This document shows positions 42,008-49,692 of a stretch of 64,000 nucleotides of DNA, one piece after another. The stretch is from Actinobacteria bacterium UBA2286 (GTDB taxonomy: Bacteria > Actinomycetota > Coriobacteriia > Anaerosomatales > Anaerosomataceae). A program made the position numbers and the translations under genes. The notes under the pieces were generated by a model. It was given only the letters and a program-made list of their open reading frames with translations, was not told the origin of the DNA and did no database searches. The stretch spans positions 1-64,000 of the forward strand of contig DDWM01000049.1 in NCBI GenBank assembly GCA_002345925.1, in the 5' to 3' direction. Positions within the stretch are counted from its first letter, which is position 1; the number at the start of each line of letters is the position of its first letter.

Positions 42008-43576
42008 ATGCCACTACTCGAGCTGCGTGAGATCACGAAGGCGTTTCCAGGAGTACTCGCGAACGATCGCGTGTCTATGAAGTTGGACAAAGGTGAGATT
42101 GTCGCCTTGCTCGGCGAGAACGGCGCCGGCAAGTCTACCCTCATGAACGTCGTTTACGGTCTCCTGACGGCGGACGACGGAGAGATCCTGGTCGATGACA
42201 TGCACGTCAAGATCAAGTCTCCCAGGCACGCCATCGATCTTGGCATCGGCATGGTCCATCAGCACTTCATGCTGGTTCAGCCGCTCACTGTCACCGAGAA
42301 CATCGTTCTTGGCCGAGAGCCTGGACGCTATGGCGTCATCGACTTTGCAACGGCACGCCAGCGCGTGCGCGAGATATCGGACCGCTACAGCCTCAAGGTA
42401 GATCCGGATGCCAAAATCATCGACCTCTCTGTGGGTATGCAGCAGCGAGTCGAGATACTGAAGGCGCTCTACCAGGGTGCCAGGGTGCTGATTCTCGATG
42501 AGCCCACCGCTGTCCTTACTCCACAAGAAGTGACCGAGCTATTCAGAGTCGTGCGCTCGCTCGTTGACGAGGGTCTCTCGGCGGTGTTCATCACGCATAA
42601 GCTCGAGGAAGTCATCGCTATCGCGGATCGCATCCTCGTCATGCGTGACGGGGCGATCGTGGGGGAGACCACCCCTGGCGCAACTGATGAGATCGGACTG
42701 GCTCGTATGATGGTTGGACGCGATGTCGTCCTGCGCGTCGAGAAAGGCGTCTCGACGTGTGGAGACGTGGTCTTGTCTGTCGACGACGTCCATATCGAAG
42801 ACGACCGTTCGCTTGAGGCCGTCAAGGGAGTCAGCTTCAAGGTTTGTGGGGGAGAGATCCTCGCGATCGCCGGAGTTGACGGCAACGGGCAGCGTGAGCT
42901 GGTCGAGTCAATCGTCGGTCTGAGGCGTCCGCTGAGTGGCAAGATCGAGCTCAAGGGCAATGACATCACTCGCGCCAACGCGCGGGCGTCGATAGAGGCC
43001 GGTGTTTCGCACATTCCTGAGGACAGGCACAGGCGAGGACTGGTCCTCGAATTTGATATTGCCGAGAACATCATTCTTGGCGACCACCGTACGTCGCCAG
43101 CAGCCAGTCATGGCATCATGCACCCCAAAGCCATCACCGAGCTGGCACGCAAACGAATTGCCGACTACGACATCAGAACCCCATCCGAGCGCGTGCTCGC
43201 CGATAGTCTTTCGGGGGGAAATCAACAGAAGGTCGTCGTTGCTCGCGAGATCGGCCGCAACCCTGAGCTGCTCGTTGCGGCCCAACCGACTCGTGGACTC
43301 GATGTTGGTGCTATTGAGTTCGTTCACACTCAGATCATTCGCGAGCGCGACTCTGGCAAGGCTGTTCTGCTTGTCACTTTCGAGTTGGAAGAAGTCCTAT
43401 CGCTCGCAGACCGGATACTCGTCATCTATGAAGGACGGATCGTGAAGGAGTTTGCAGTCGCTGATGCCGACGCGGAAACGCTCGGCTACTTCATGACCGG
43501 AGGCGGAGGCTCGAAGCTCGCCGACGGACAGGTAGCGCAGCCGTCCGAGTCATCTGTGACCGGAGGTGACAAGTGA
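42008..43576 (+). CDS. Nucleoside ABC transporter, duplicated ATP-binding protein
   Basis: 522 residues with two ABC domains, as in the BmpA-linked NupA/YufO and RbsA families. Domain 1 (about 1-235): Walker A LGENGAGKSTL, signature LSVGMQQRVEIL, Walker B LILDEPTAVLT. Domain 2 (about 255-500): a degenerate Walker A (AGVDGNGQRELVES), intact signature LSGGNQQKVVVARE and Walker B replaced by LLVAAQPTRGLD. Asymmetric sites are normal in this family. ATG 42008 with GGGAGGG upstream. Overlaps the first permease by 4 bp (GTGA). Confidence 0.94.
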   Translation: MPLLELREITKAFPGVLANDRVSMKLDKGEIVALLGENGAGKSTLMNVVYGLLTADDGEILVDDMHVKIKSPRHAIDLGIGMVHQHFMLVQPLTVTENIVLGREPGRYGVIDFATARQRVREISDRYSLKVDPDAKIIDLSVGMQQRVEILKALYQGARVLILDEPTAVLTPQEVTELFRVVRSLVDEGLSAVFITHKLEEVIAIADRILVMRDGAIVGETTPGATDEIGLARMMVGRDVVLRVEKGVSTCGDVVLSVDDVHIEDDRSLEAVKGVSFKVCGGEILAIAGVDGNGQRELVESIVGLRRPLSGKIELKGNDITRANARASIEAGVSHIPEDRHRRGLVLEFDIAENIILGDHRTSPAASHGIMHPKAITELARKRIADYDIRTPSERVLADSLSGGNQQKVVVAREIGRNPELLVAAQPTRGLDVGAIEFVHTQIIRERDSGKAVLLVTFELEEVLSLADRILVIYEGRIVKEFAVADADAETLGYFMTGGGGSKLADGQVAQPSESSVTGGDK

Positions 43577-44700
43577 GCTCATCAAAGGTGAAGTCATCCG
43601 AGCGCCTCGATTGGGTCGCGATTACTCAGAAGATCGGAACCCCTGTCGCATCGGTCATACTGGCCATTTTGATCGGATCGTTGATCATGTGGGCATCGGG
43701 CTACGATCCTATCGCCGCGTTCGCGGCGCTGTATCAAGGGTCTTTCGGAACCCCTAAGGCTTTTGGTGATACCCTTCTTCGCTCAACGCCGCTGATCCTC
43801 GCCGGTCTCGGACTGGCGTATGGCTTCAAGGCCAACCTCTTCAACATCGGGGCCGAAGGACAGCTCTTCATGGGCGGTCTTGCCGCCGCAGCACTCGGAC
43901 TTGCGCTCGCGGGTCAGCCGTGGTTTCTTGCCATCCCACTGCTTCTGCTCGCTGCGATGCTCGCTGGAGCCGCATGGGCGTTCATCCCTGCCATCCTGAA
44001 GGCGCGCATCGGTGCACATGAGGTCATCACCACGATGATGTTCACGTACATCGCGCGATACGTCGTTTCCTGGCTGGTTGTTGGACCACTCAAAGACCCC
44101 GGACAGATCCCGCAGACGAGGCTGCTGCCCTTGGAGTCTCAGCTTCCGCGGATACAGTCGCTCTTCTCTGAGGCGACTCTTCAGGCGATGCCATTCCTGA
44201 AGTTCGGTAGGGCGCATACCGGTATTCTGGTGGCGCTCATCGCTGCGGTCGTCATGTGGCTGGTACTCAAATACACGACGCTTGGGTACGAGAACCGCGC
44301 CGTGGGGTTCAATCCGTTTGCCGCCGAGACAGGCGGTATCTCTGTGCAGTGGACGACTGTGAAGGCACTCTGCATCTCAGGCGCGCTCGCTGGACTGGCT
44401 GGAGCCGTTGAGGTGATGGGAGTGCATCACCGGCTGTTTGATCAGTTCTCGTCTGGCTTCGGCTTCACGGGTATCGCAGTTGCCCTGCTGGCCAAGAACC
44501 ATCCGTTGGCCGTGATTCCGGCCGCTATTCTGTTCGGGGCCATGTCGGCCGGCGCTGGAACGATGCAGCTGGTCGCCGACGTTCCTCAGAAGATCATCCT
44601 CATCGTTCAGGCGCTGGTCATCTTCTTCGTTGCCGCCGAAGGGATCATCACGTACTTCTTGAAGCAGCGTCAGAAGGAGGTGCCGAGCCATGTTGGGTGA
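43573..44700 (+). CDS. Nucleoside ABC transporter permease (NupB/YufP-like)
   Basis: 375 residues, about nine to ten membrane helices, BPD_transp_2 family. Conserved LILAGLGLAYGFKANLFNIG and GAEGQLFMGG, and the coupling region HEVITTMMFTYIA. A cytoplasmic N-terminal stretch of ~25 residues precedes the first helix. Start overlaps the ATPase stop; end overlaps the second permease by 11 bp. Pairs with the next gene as a heterodimeric channel. Confidence 0.93.
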   Translation: MSSSKVKSSERLDWVAITQKIGTPVASVILAILIGSLIMWASGYDPIAAFAALYQGSFGTPKAFGDTLLRSTPLILAGLGLAYGFKANLFNIGAEGQLFMGGLAAAALGLALAGQPWFLAIPLLLLAAMLAGAAWAFIPAILKARIGAHEVITTMMFTYIARYVVSWLVVGPLKDPGQIPQTRLLPLESQLPRIQSLFSEATLQAMPFLKFGRAHTGILVALIAAVVMWLVLKYTTLGYENRAVGFNPFAAETGGISVQWTTVKALCISGALAGLAGAVEVMGVHHRLFDQFSSGFGFTGIAVALLAKNHPLAVIPAAILFGAMSAGAGTMQLVADVPQKIILIVQALVIFFVAAEGIITYFLKQRQKEVPSHVG

Positions 44701-45649
44701 CATCATCACACCGGATCTGTTTGCCTCCGCATTTCGTATGGCTACACCTCTCGCGCTCGCCGCTATCGGCGGTACGATCTGTGAGCGCTCCGGAGTCGTG
44801 AACATCGCTCTTGAAGGCATCATGCTGGTTGGCGCCTTCGCGGGTGTCGCCGTGACGCTCGCCTTCGGGAGCCCGTGGCTCGGCGTGCTCGCTGCAGTGC
44901 TGGCCGGAGTTGCCATCGCAGCGGTTCACGCCTTCACTTCGATCAACTTGCGTTCCGACCAGGTGGTCTCCGGTACCGCCATCAACATTCTCGCGCTCGG
45001 CCTCACTGGTTTCCTTATGGAGATCATGTACGGGCATCCCGGAACCACCGAAGCGATCACCACCATCAAGCCTATATTCAGGTTCGCCTCGGAGCGCGGG
45101 TCGGGGACGTTCTTCGGCGTCATTTGGAACTGGTTCAACACGATCGTCTTGTCTCACACGCCAATCGTATACGGCGCCATCGTCATTGCAGTAGTCGCGC
45201 AATGGGCCATGTACAACACGCGTTGGGGACTTCACCTTCGCGCTCTCGGTGAGCACCCACGAGCGGTCGACACCGTAGGCGTGAGCGTCGTTCGCGGCAG
45301 GTGGATAGCTGTGCTCATGAGCGGCGCGCTTGCCGGACTTGCCGGCGCGAACCTCACGCTTGAGCAAGTGGGTTCTTTCACCGAGAACATGACGAATGGC
45401 CGAGGATTCATCGCGCTTGCTGCTAACATCTTTGGCCGATGGACGCCGGTTGGCTCGTATGGAGCATCCTTGTTGTTCGGCTTCTTTGACGCGTTGCAGA
45501 TAAAGCTGCAGATATTCCGAGGAGAGATAAATATCCCGCCTCAGTTCTTCCTGATGATGCCGTACGTACTTACTGTTGTTGTGCTTGCTGGTGTCGTTGG
45601 CCGAGCAGTCGGGCCCGCAGCGGTAGGCAAGCCCTACAAGAAGGGGTAA
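44690..45649 (+). CDS. Nucleoside ABC transporter permease (NupC/YufQ-like)
   Basis: 319 residues, about eight to nine membrane helices, second BPD_transp_2 subunit. Conserved LALAAIGGTICERSGVVNIA and LEGIMLVGAFAG, DQVVSGTAINILALGLT, and the AVDTVGVSVVRGR coupling helix. ATG 44690 is inside the previous gene behind AAGGAGG. Completes the importer of binding protein, ATPase and two permeases; likely substrates are nucleosides for salvage (family knowledge). Confidence 0.93.
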   Translation: MLGDIITPDLFASAFRMATPLALAAIGGTICERSGVVNIALEGIMLVGAFAGVAVTLAFGSPWLGVLAAVLAGVAIAAVHAFTSINLRSDQVVSGTAINILALGLTGFLMEIMYGHPGTTEAITTIKPIFRFASERGSGTFFGVIWNWFNTIVLSHTPIVYGAIVIAVVAQWAMYNTRWGLHLRALGEHPRAVDTVGVSVVRGRWIAVLMSGALAGLAGANLTLEQVGSFTENMTNGRGFIALAANIFGRWTPVGSYGASLLFGFFDALQIKLQIFRGEINIPPQFFLMMPYVLTVVVLAGVVGRAVGPAAVGKPYKKG

Positions 45650-45653
45650 GAGC

Positions 45654-45947
45654 GTGCTGCTCTCCCGTGATGGTGGACCGCTCAAGCTCACGTCCGCGTT
45701 CGGTTGGGCGCTCACGTGGGCTGTGGGTGCTGCGATTGGCGTTGCCCTCGGTGGGTACCTGACACTCGTGAGCGGCTCCGGAGCGCCCGGTCAGACAGCG
45801 CTCGACCCGACGACCGATTTCTTCGTGCTACCGCTCGTTGCGTTCGGTATCGTGCTGTTTGTCCACTTCGGGGCGCAGGTCATCGCCGGCCTCATCAGAG
45901 CCCGCCGAGCGCCTGGTCCAGGCGACGACCGCGATCAAGGCGAGTAG
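45654..45947 (+). CDS. Small two-helix membrane protein
   Basis: 97 residues, unrecognised. Two hydrophobic segments (about 12-40 and 58-80) separated by a Gly/Pro/Asp linker, with a basic then acidic C-terminal tail. GTG 45654 follows AAGGGGTAAG and lies 4 bp after the permease gene, so it is likely the last gene of the transporter operon. Its last 120 bp overlap the convergent gene on the other strand. Moderate confidence that it is real: the start is well placed and the hydrophobic pattern is coherent. Confidence 0.6.
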   Translation: MLLSRDGGPLKLTSAFGWALTWAVGAAIGVALGGYLTLVSGSGAPGQTALDPTTDFFVLPLVAFGIVLFVHFGAQVIAGLIRARRAPGPGDDRDQGE

Positions 45948-46082
45948 CAGCAACGCGACGACGGCATCCTCAGGGAGGTCCGGGCGGAAGCTCCAGCCTC
46001 TGATCGCTGATCGCAGCACGTAGGCGGCGACCGGAATACCGGCCGCCGCCCATAGCGGGATTCGTATTGTCGGTCTGAGCAC
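45828..46082 (-). CDS. Small two-helix membrane protein, convergent overlap
   Basis: 84 residues, unrecognised: two hydrophobic stretches (IPLWAAAGIPVAAYVL and DAVVALLLLALIAVVAW) followed by a charged tail. GTG 46082 starts 1 bp after the stop codon of the DUF4349 gene and uses AAGGAG inside that gene's last codons, which strongly suggests translational coupling. It overlaps the plus-strand small membrane gene by 120 bp, tail to tail. Function unknown; by coupling it probably belongs with the DUF4349 lipoprotein. Confidence 0.6.
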   Translation of the reverse strand: MLRPTIRIPLWAAAGIPVAAYVLRSAIRGWSFRPDLPEDAVVALLLLALIAVVAWTRRSAGSDEAGDDLRPEVDKQHDTERNER

Positions 46083-46083
46083 G

Positions 46084-47106
46084 TTACTCCTTGGCGGGCA
46101 GCGTTGTGGATTCATCACTCTCGGCGACTGCGCGCTTGGCGCGACGTGAGCGGACGATCGCGCGAACGATGAAGAAGAGAATCGCCAGGATCACCAGGTA
46201 CGGCGCCAGTGTGATAGTCACGATGATGAGCAGCTGGATTGCGCCGGCTGCGCCCCTGAATCCTGTGGTGACGGCGTCTCCGAAGCCCCAATCCTGACCA
46301 CTCGGTCGAACCACTGACTGCGGCTCGGACAGGTCGATCGTGACCGTGGCCATCGCTGCCTGACGCTCCAGGTACTTGACCTGTGCATCCATGCTTTCGA
46401 TCTCACCGCGCACGCGTGAGAGCTCCTGCTCGATCGAGAGCATATCCTTGACGTCCTTGGCAGCATCGAAGAACTCACGCAGCCGCTTCTCTTCGGCGCG
46501 CAGGTTCTCCAGCCGTGCCTTCATGTCCACGTGCTGCTGCGTGACGTCATCGCTGGTCTCGGCCTGATATCGCACGGTTCCAATCGCCGAGACCTCATCC
46601 ACGAATGCCGAGAATCCATCGGCTGGCACGCGCACGGTCACATAGCCGAGCAGTGGGGCGCCGTCGGATGGCGTACCGAAATCCTCATAGCGATAGATAG
46701 GGGAGCCGCCGTCGCTGGCGATTTGCATATTGGTGATTATGCCGTCATGCTTCTTCGCGGCTGCCTTGATGAGCGCGACTGCGTCCTCGACCTTCTTGAC
46801 CTCGATGCGAAGCGCCTTGTTGCGGATGACGAGCCGATCGACGCTACTGGCTGCGACGTCCCCTACGGCGTAGGGTTCGCTGGTGCCGCCATCGCCACGT
46901 GCTTCGTCTGGGGCCACTGCTCCGGAGGAGTCGGTGAAGGCCTCGGGGTCACCGTAGAGGTACGACGATTCCGTCGAGGCTTGATTTGGAGCGCTTGTCA
47001 GTGAGTCGACAGCGCTGCACCCGGCAACTCCGAGGATCATCGCCAGTGCTGCTGCAGCCGCTACGATCTTGATGAGCTTGGATGTTGCGTGCGTTCTGAC
47101 CGACAT
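46084..47106 (-). CDS. DUF4349 lipoprotein with coiled coil and C-terminal membrane helix
   Basis: 340 residues. Signal peptide with lipobox VAGC; then an extracytoplasmic DUF4349 domain (about 80-200, RLVIRNKALRIEVKKV, SAIGTVRYQAETSDDVT), a long coiled coil (about 200-255, ENLRAEEKRLREFF) and a C-terminal transmembrane helix (about 290-315) with a basic cytoplasmic end. GAGGAGG precedes ATG 47106. Family function is unknown; the layout suggests an envelope sensor or anchor. Followed directly by the coupled small membrane gene. Confidence 0.85.
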   Translation of the reverse strand: MSVRTHATSKLIKIVAAAAALAMILGVAGCSAVDSLTSAPNQASTESSYLYGDPEAFTDSSGAVAPDEARGDGGTSEPYAVGDVAASSVDRLVIRNKALRIEVKKVEDAVALIKAAAKKHDGIITNMQIASDGGSPIYRYEDFGTPSDGAPLLGYVTVRVPADGFSAFVDEVSAIGTVRYQAETSDDVTQQHVDMKARLENLRAEEKRLREFFDAAKDVKDMLSIEQELSRVRGEIESMDAQVKYLERQAAMATVTIDLSEPQSVVRPSGQDWGFGDAVTTGFRGAAGAIQLLIIVTITLAPYLVILAILFFIVRAIVRSRRAKRAVAESDESTTLPAKE

Positions 47107-47156
47107 CGTTGCCTCCTCTGACTGTGTCCTCGTCTCGTCTGTTCCCGAAACAAGGA

Positions 47157-47194
47157 CATCCCGACCCACCTGACCTAGCAGGTGAATCGGGATG
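47157..47194 (-). terminator. Large hairpin between the 47-residue gene and the DUF4349 gene
   Basis: CATCCCGA (47157-47164) pairs with TCGGGATG (47187-47194), and CACCTG (47167-47172) with CAGGTG (47179-47184), around a 6-base loop. On the minus strand TCCTTGTTT follows. It lies 25 bp after the small gene's stop, so it acts as its terminator or as an attenuator for DUF4349. Confidence 0.65.
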
Positions 47195-47218
47195 TCGATA
47201 CTTCAGACAGCGTGCGGG

Positions 47219-47362
47219 TTACTCGCCCGCGCCGGTCTCGCGCTTCTTCAATTCCTTGGCAGCGTATGCCAAGAAGCCGATGCCGATCGCGACGACCGCA
47301 AAGAAGGCGACTGCAAGCATGTTGACCACGATGCTCGCGACGTTGTAGCCGAGTGGTGCCAT
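47219..47362 (-). CDS. 47-residue single-pass membrane protein
   Basis: A short gene not found by length-limited gene finders. ATG 47362 (minus) with SD GGAGGTG about 10 bases upstream, stop TAA at 47219-47221. Product: a short polar N terminus, one hydrophobic helix (IVVNMLAVAFFAVVAIGIGF), then a basic, charged tail (KELKKRETGAGE). It has its own promoter (47406-47435) and a strong hairpin after the stop, so it looks like an independent small transcript. Unrecognised; such proteins often bind and modulate larger membrane complexes (inference). It lies divergent to mraZ. Confidence 0.65.
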   Translation of the reverse strand: MAPLGYNVASIVVNMLAVAFFAVVAIGIGFLAYAAKELKKRETGAGE

Positions 47363-47405
47363 AAGGGTGGTTCACCTCCATCGCGCCCCGCGAATGATAT
47401 TGCTG

Positions 47406-47435
47406 ATTCTAACGTTCGACCCACTGAATGGGCAA
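47406..47435 (-). promoter_or_regulatory. Promoter of the 47-residue membrane protein gene
   Basis: On the minus strand: TTGCCC (47435-47430), 18-base spacer, TAGAAT (47411-47406). The predicted leader is about 37 nt. The rest of the 346-bp divergent gap (47363-47708) holds this promoter, the mraZ promoter/operator and otherwise no gene. Confidence 0.6.
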
Positions 47436-47590
47436 CACCGGGACTTCAACTCCGGCTACTCCTTCTATTCCGCTGTGAATGTCCGAATCCTGCCTGCTAA
47501 ATCTAAGACGCGTTCAAAACGCCATGGGTTCACGGTTCGTCGTGCAGAAATCCACAGCCGAGAGGGGACGTCGTGTCATCTCGGTGTGTC

Positions 47591-47644
47591 ACGGTGGGAA
47601 ACTTGCCCATAAAGTGTTGCAAAGTGGGATAGAGAGGAATAGAG
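47591..47644 (+). promoter_or_regulatory. mraZ promoter with MraZ-type operator repeats
   Basis: GTG-rich pentamers recur with 10-bp spacing: GTGGG (47593), GTGTT (47613), GTGGG (47623), GAGGA (47633). MraZ is known to bind TGGGN direct repeats about 10 bp apart at its own promoter. Interleaved is TTGCAA (47616-47621), 17-base spacer, TAGAGT (47639-47644), a good promoter. Binding here would block the polymerase, so cluster autoregulation by MraZ is likely. Confidence 0.6.
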
Positions 47645-47708
47645 TTGTGCCATCGAGGCACCGATGGGTGCGGATATGGGTCTCGGAGGAGTGAAGGGGA
47701 GGGACAAG

Positions 47709-48143
47709 ATGTTTCTAGGCGAACACCAGCACACGCTGGACGTCAAGGGTCGTCTGTCGCTGCCCGCGAAGTTCCGGGGTGAGATGACTGGAAGGCTCGT
47801 CATCTCGAAGGGACTCGAAGGTTGTCTGTACGTTCACTCTGCCGACGACTACTCCGGATTCCTCGCCCGCTTGACCGATAGGGGCGACTTCGATCCGAAG
47901 TTCCGCGAGGTGCGGAGGTTTTTCACCTCGGGCGCCACGGAGACTGAGCTGGATTCAGCGGGCCGTGTCTCTGTCTCGATGAACCTCCGTGAGTACGCGG
48001 AACTGGACAAGGATGTCGCGGTCATCGGTAACGGTGATCGTATCGAGCTGTGGGATGCGGCCAAGTGGGCCGCCTACAACGGTGAGACGACCGCGCGCAT
48101 TGAGGATGTAACCAGGGAACTTGCCGAACTCGGCATTCTGTAG
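47709..48143 (+). CDS. mraZ: Transcriptional regulator MraZ
   Basis: 144 residues with two SpoVT/AbrB-like repeats: LGEHQHTLDVKGRLSLPAKF at the N terminus and TELDSAGRVSVSMNLREYA in the second half, each with the DxxGR DNA-binding loop. Forms a ring that binds direct repeats upstream of its own gene and represses the dcw cluster. ATG 47709 behind GGGGAGGG. A longer frame from 47664 exists but includes the SD. rsmH follows after 10 bp. Confidence 0.95.
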   Translation: MFLGEHQHTLDVKGRLSLPAKFRGEMTGRLVISKGLEGCLYVHSADDYSGFLARLTDRGDFDPKFREVRRFFTSGATETELDSAGRVSVSMNLREYAELDKDVAVIGNGDRIELWDAAKWAAYNGETTARIEDVTRELAELGIL

Positions 48144-48153
48144 GGCCTTGATA

Positions 48154-49107
48154 ATGGAATACCGGCACATCCCAGTTTTGTTGGCCGAGGTGACGCAGCA
48201 ACTTTCGTTGCACGACGGCTCTATCATCGTCGATTGCACTTTGGGCGGGGCAGGACACGCTAAGCGGGTAGCACAGCTTATCGCGCCTACGGGAATTCTC
48301 GTAGGAATCGATCAAGATGACGCCGCTCTCGCCGCAGCAGCAGACACACTACCCCTCGGCCAGCATGTTGTTCTTCTCAAAGGGAATTTCGGCGATCTCG
48401 ATCGGTTGCTCGCAGAGGCGAGTATTCCGTACGTCGATGGATTCCTGTTCGACCTCGGCGTTTCGTCGCCGCAATTGGATGTAGCCGGCCGCGGTTTTAC
48501 GTACCAGGAGGACGTTCCCCTCGATATGAGGATGGACTCGTCATCATCGCAGCTTACCGCGGCCGACATCATCAACACCTACAGCGAATCGGACCTCACC
48601 AGGGTGATTCGCGAGTACGGTGAGGAACGGTGGGCCTCGCGCATCGCAGCATTCATCGTAGCCGCGCGGGGCCGCCATCAGGTGACGACGACCGGAGAGC
48701 TCGTCGAACTCATCAAGAATGCGATTCCTGCGGCAGCACGTCGCACGGGGCCGCATCCTGCTCGCAGGACATTCCAGGCGCTTCGCATGGAAGTGAATCA
48801 CGAGCTTGAAGTCTTGGAGCACGGACTCCGCTCGGCAATCAAGTGGCTGGCTCCCGGTGGTCGAATCGTCGTGATCAGCTATCACTCACTTGAGGATGGT
48901 GTGGTCAAACGCGTCTTTGCCGAGCAGTCCCTGGGGTGTATATGTCCGCCTGATATGCCGATTTGCAGGTGCGGACAGGAGCCGGTACTCCGATTGATCA
49001 CGAGAAAACCCGTCGTACCAACGGCGGAAGAGATTGAAGGCAATCAGCGGGCGCGAAGTGCGCGTCTGAGGGTGGCTGAGAAGCAGAAGTCGCAGCAGGT
49101 GTCGTAG
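48154..49107 (+). CDS. rsmH: 16S rRNA (cytosine(1402)-N(4))-methyltransferase RsmH (MraW)
   Basis: 317 residues. SAM-binding motif IVDCTLGGAGHAKR, GVSSPQLDVAGRGFTY, PARRTFQALRMEVN and the C-terminal GRIVVISYHSLEDGVVKRVF. Methylates C1402 in the P site of 16S rRNA. A Cys cluster (CICPPDMPICRC) in the C-terminal part is typical of the family. ATG 48154 matches homologs (MEYRHIPVLLAEV); upstream in-frame starts overlap mraZ. Standard second gene of the dcw cluster. Confidence 0.96.
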   Translation: MEYRHIPVLLAEVTQQLSLHDGSIIVDCTLGGAGHAKRVAQLIAPTGILVGIDQDDAALAAAADTLPLGQHVVLLKGNFGDLDRLLAEASIPYVDGFLFDLGVSSPQLDVAGRGFTYQEDVPLDMRMDSSSSQLTAADIINTYSESDLTRVIREYGEERWASRIAAFIVAARGRHQVTTTGELVELIKNAIPAAARRTGPHPARRTFQALRMEVNHELEVLEHGLRSAIKWLAPGGRIVVISYHSLEDGVVKRVFAEQSLGCICPPDMPICRCGQEPVLRLITRKPVVPTAEEIEGNQRARSARLRVAEKQKSQQVS

Positions 49108-49120
49108 CAGAGGAGGCAAC

Positions 49121-49660
49121 ATGGGAGCGGCGGCGCGCAAGATCGCCGAGGACAGGCGCACGTCTGTCGCTCGACCGCACCTCCGCCTCGTTCCGGCATC
49201 CTCGACCAAGGCGAAGAGTCGTTCTCGCGCACGTGCTGCCAGTCATTCTGCTGGTCTGTTTCGCCTCTGCTGCATGGCCATGGTCGCACTTGCCTGCGTT
49301 GGCATGCTGCGGGTCGCGGTTGCCGTTCAGGCGGAAGAAGCCGCTATCGATGCTATGACTCTTCGCGCGGACATCCGCTCGGAAGAGCTCGCCGGCAAGA
49401 CGCTTGAGGCTGATGCTAGTGCTCTCAAGTCGCCGTCTCGTATCGAGGCGATCGCTGGTTCGGCACTCAACATGACTGAGGCGCAGAAGGTTCGCTACAT
49501 CGACATTCCGGGCGGGAATCAGGCCGCCGAGCAGGTTGAGGTCGCTTCCGCGGCGTCTGACAGCTCAGGTGTATCCAGTATGCTCGCGAAGGTGATGGAT
49601 ATGGCGGCTGGCGAGGCTCAGGTACTTCTCGTCGGCGACGTTGGTCTATCGTCGCGGTGA
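49121..49660 (+). CDS. ftsL: FtsL-like cell division protein
   Basis: 179 residues, bitopic: a basic cytoplasmic tail (1-43), one membrane helix (about 44-70, CMAMVALACVGMLRVAVAV) and a short helical extracytoplasmic segment (IRSEELAGKTLEADASAL) with the IEAIAGSALNM that matches FtsL-type C-terminal pattern. The remaining ~55 residues are an Ala/Ser/Gly-rich tail. Identification is by position between rsmH and ftsI and by topology, since FtsL is poorly conserved in sequence. GAGGAGGC precedes ATG 49121. Partner of FtsQ, FtsB and the FtsWI synthase. Confidence 0.82.
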   Translation: MGAAARKIAEDRRTSVARPHLRLVPASSTKAKSRSRARAASHSAGLFRLCCMAMVALACVGMLRVAVAVQAEEAAIDAMTLRADIRSEELAGKTLEADASALKSPSRIEAIAGSALNMTEAQKVRYIDIPGGNQAAEQVEVASAASDSSGVSSMLAKVMDMAAGEAQVLLVGDVGLSSR

Positions 49661-49692
49661 AGAAGGCTGTGACGCGCTCGCGGGAGGCCAGT

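Noticed and set aside
40777..42144. 455-codon open frame on the minus strand
   Set aside because: Covers the BMP lipoprotein antisense and runs through a terminator; no plausible start or motifs.
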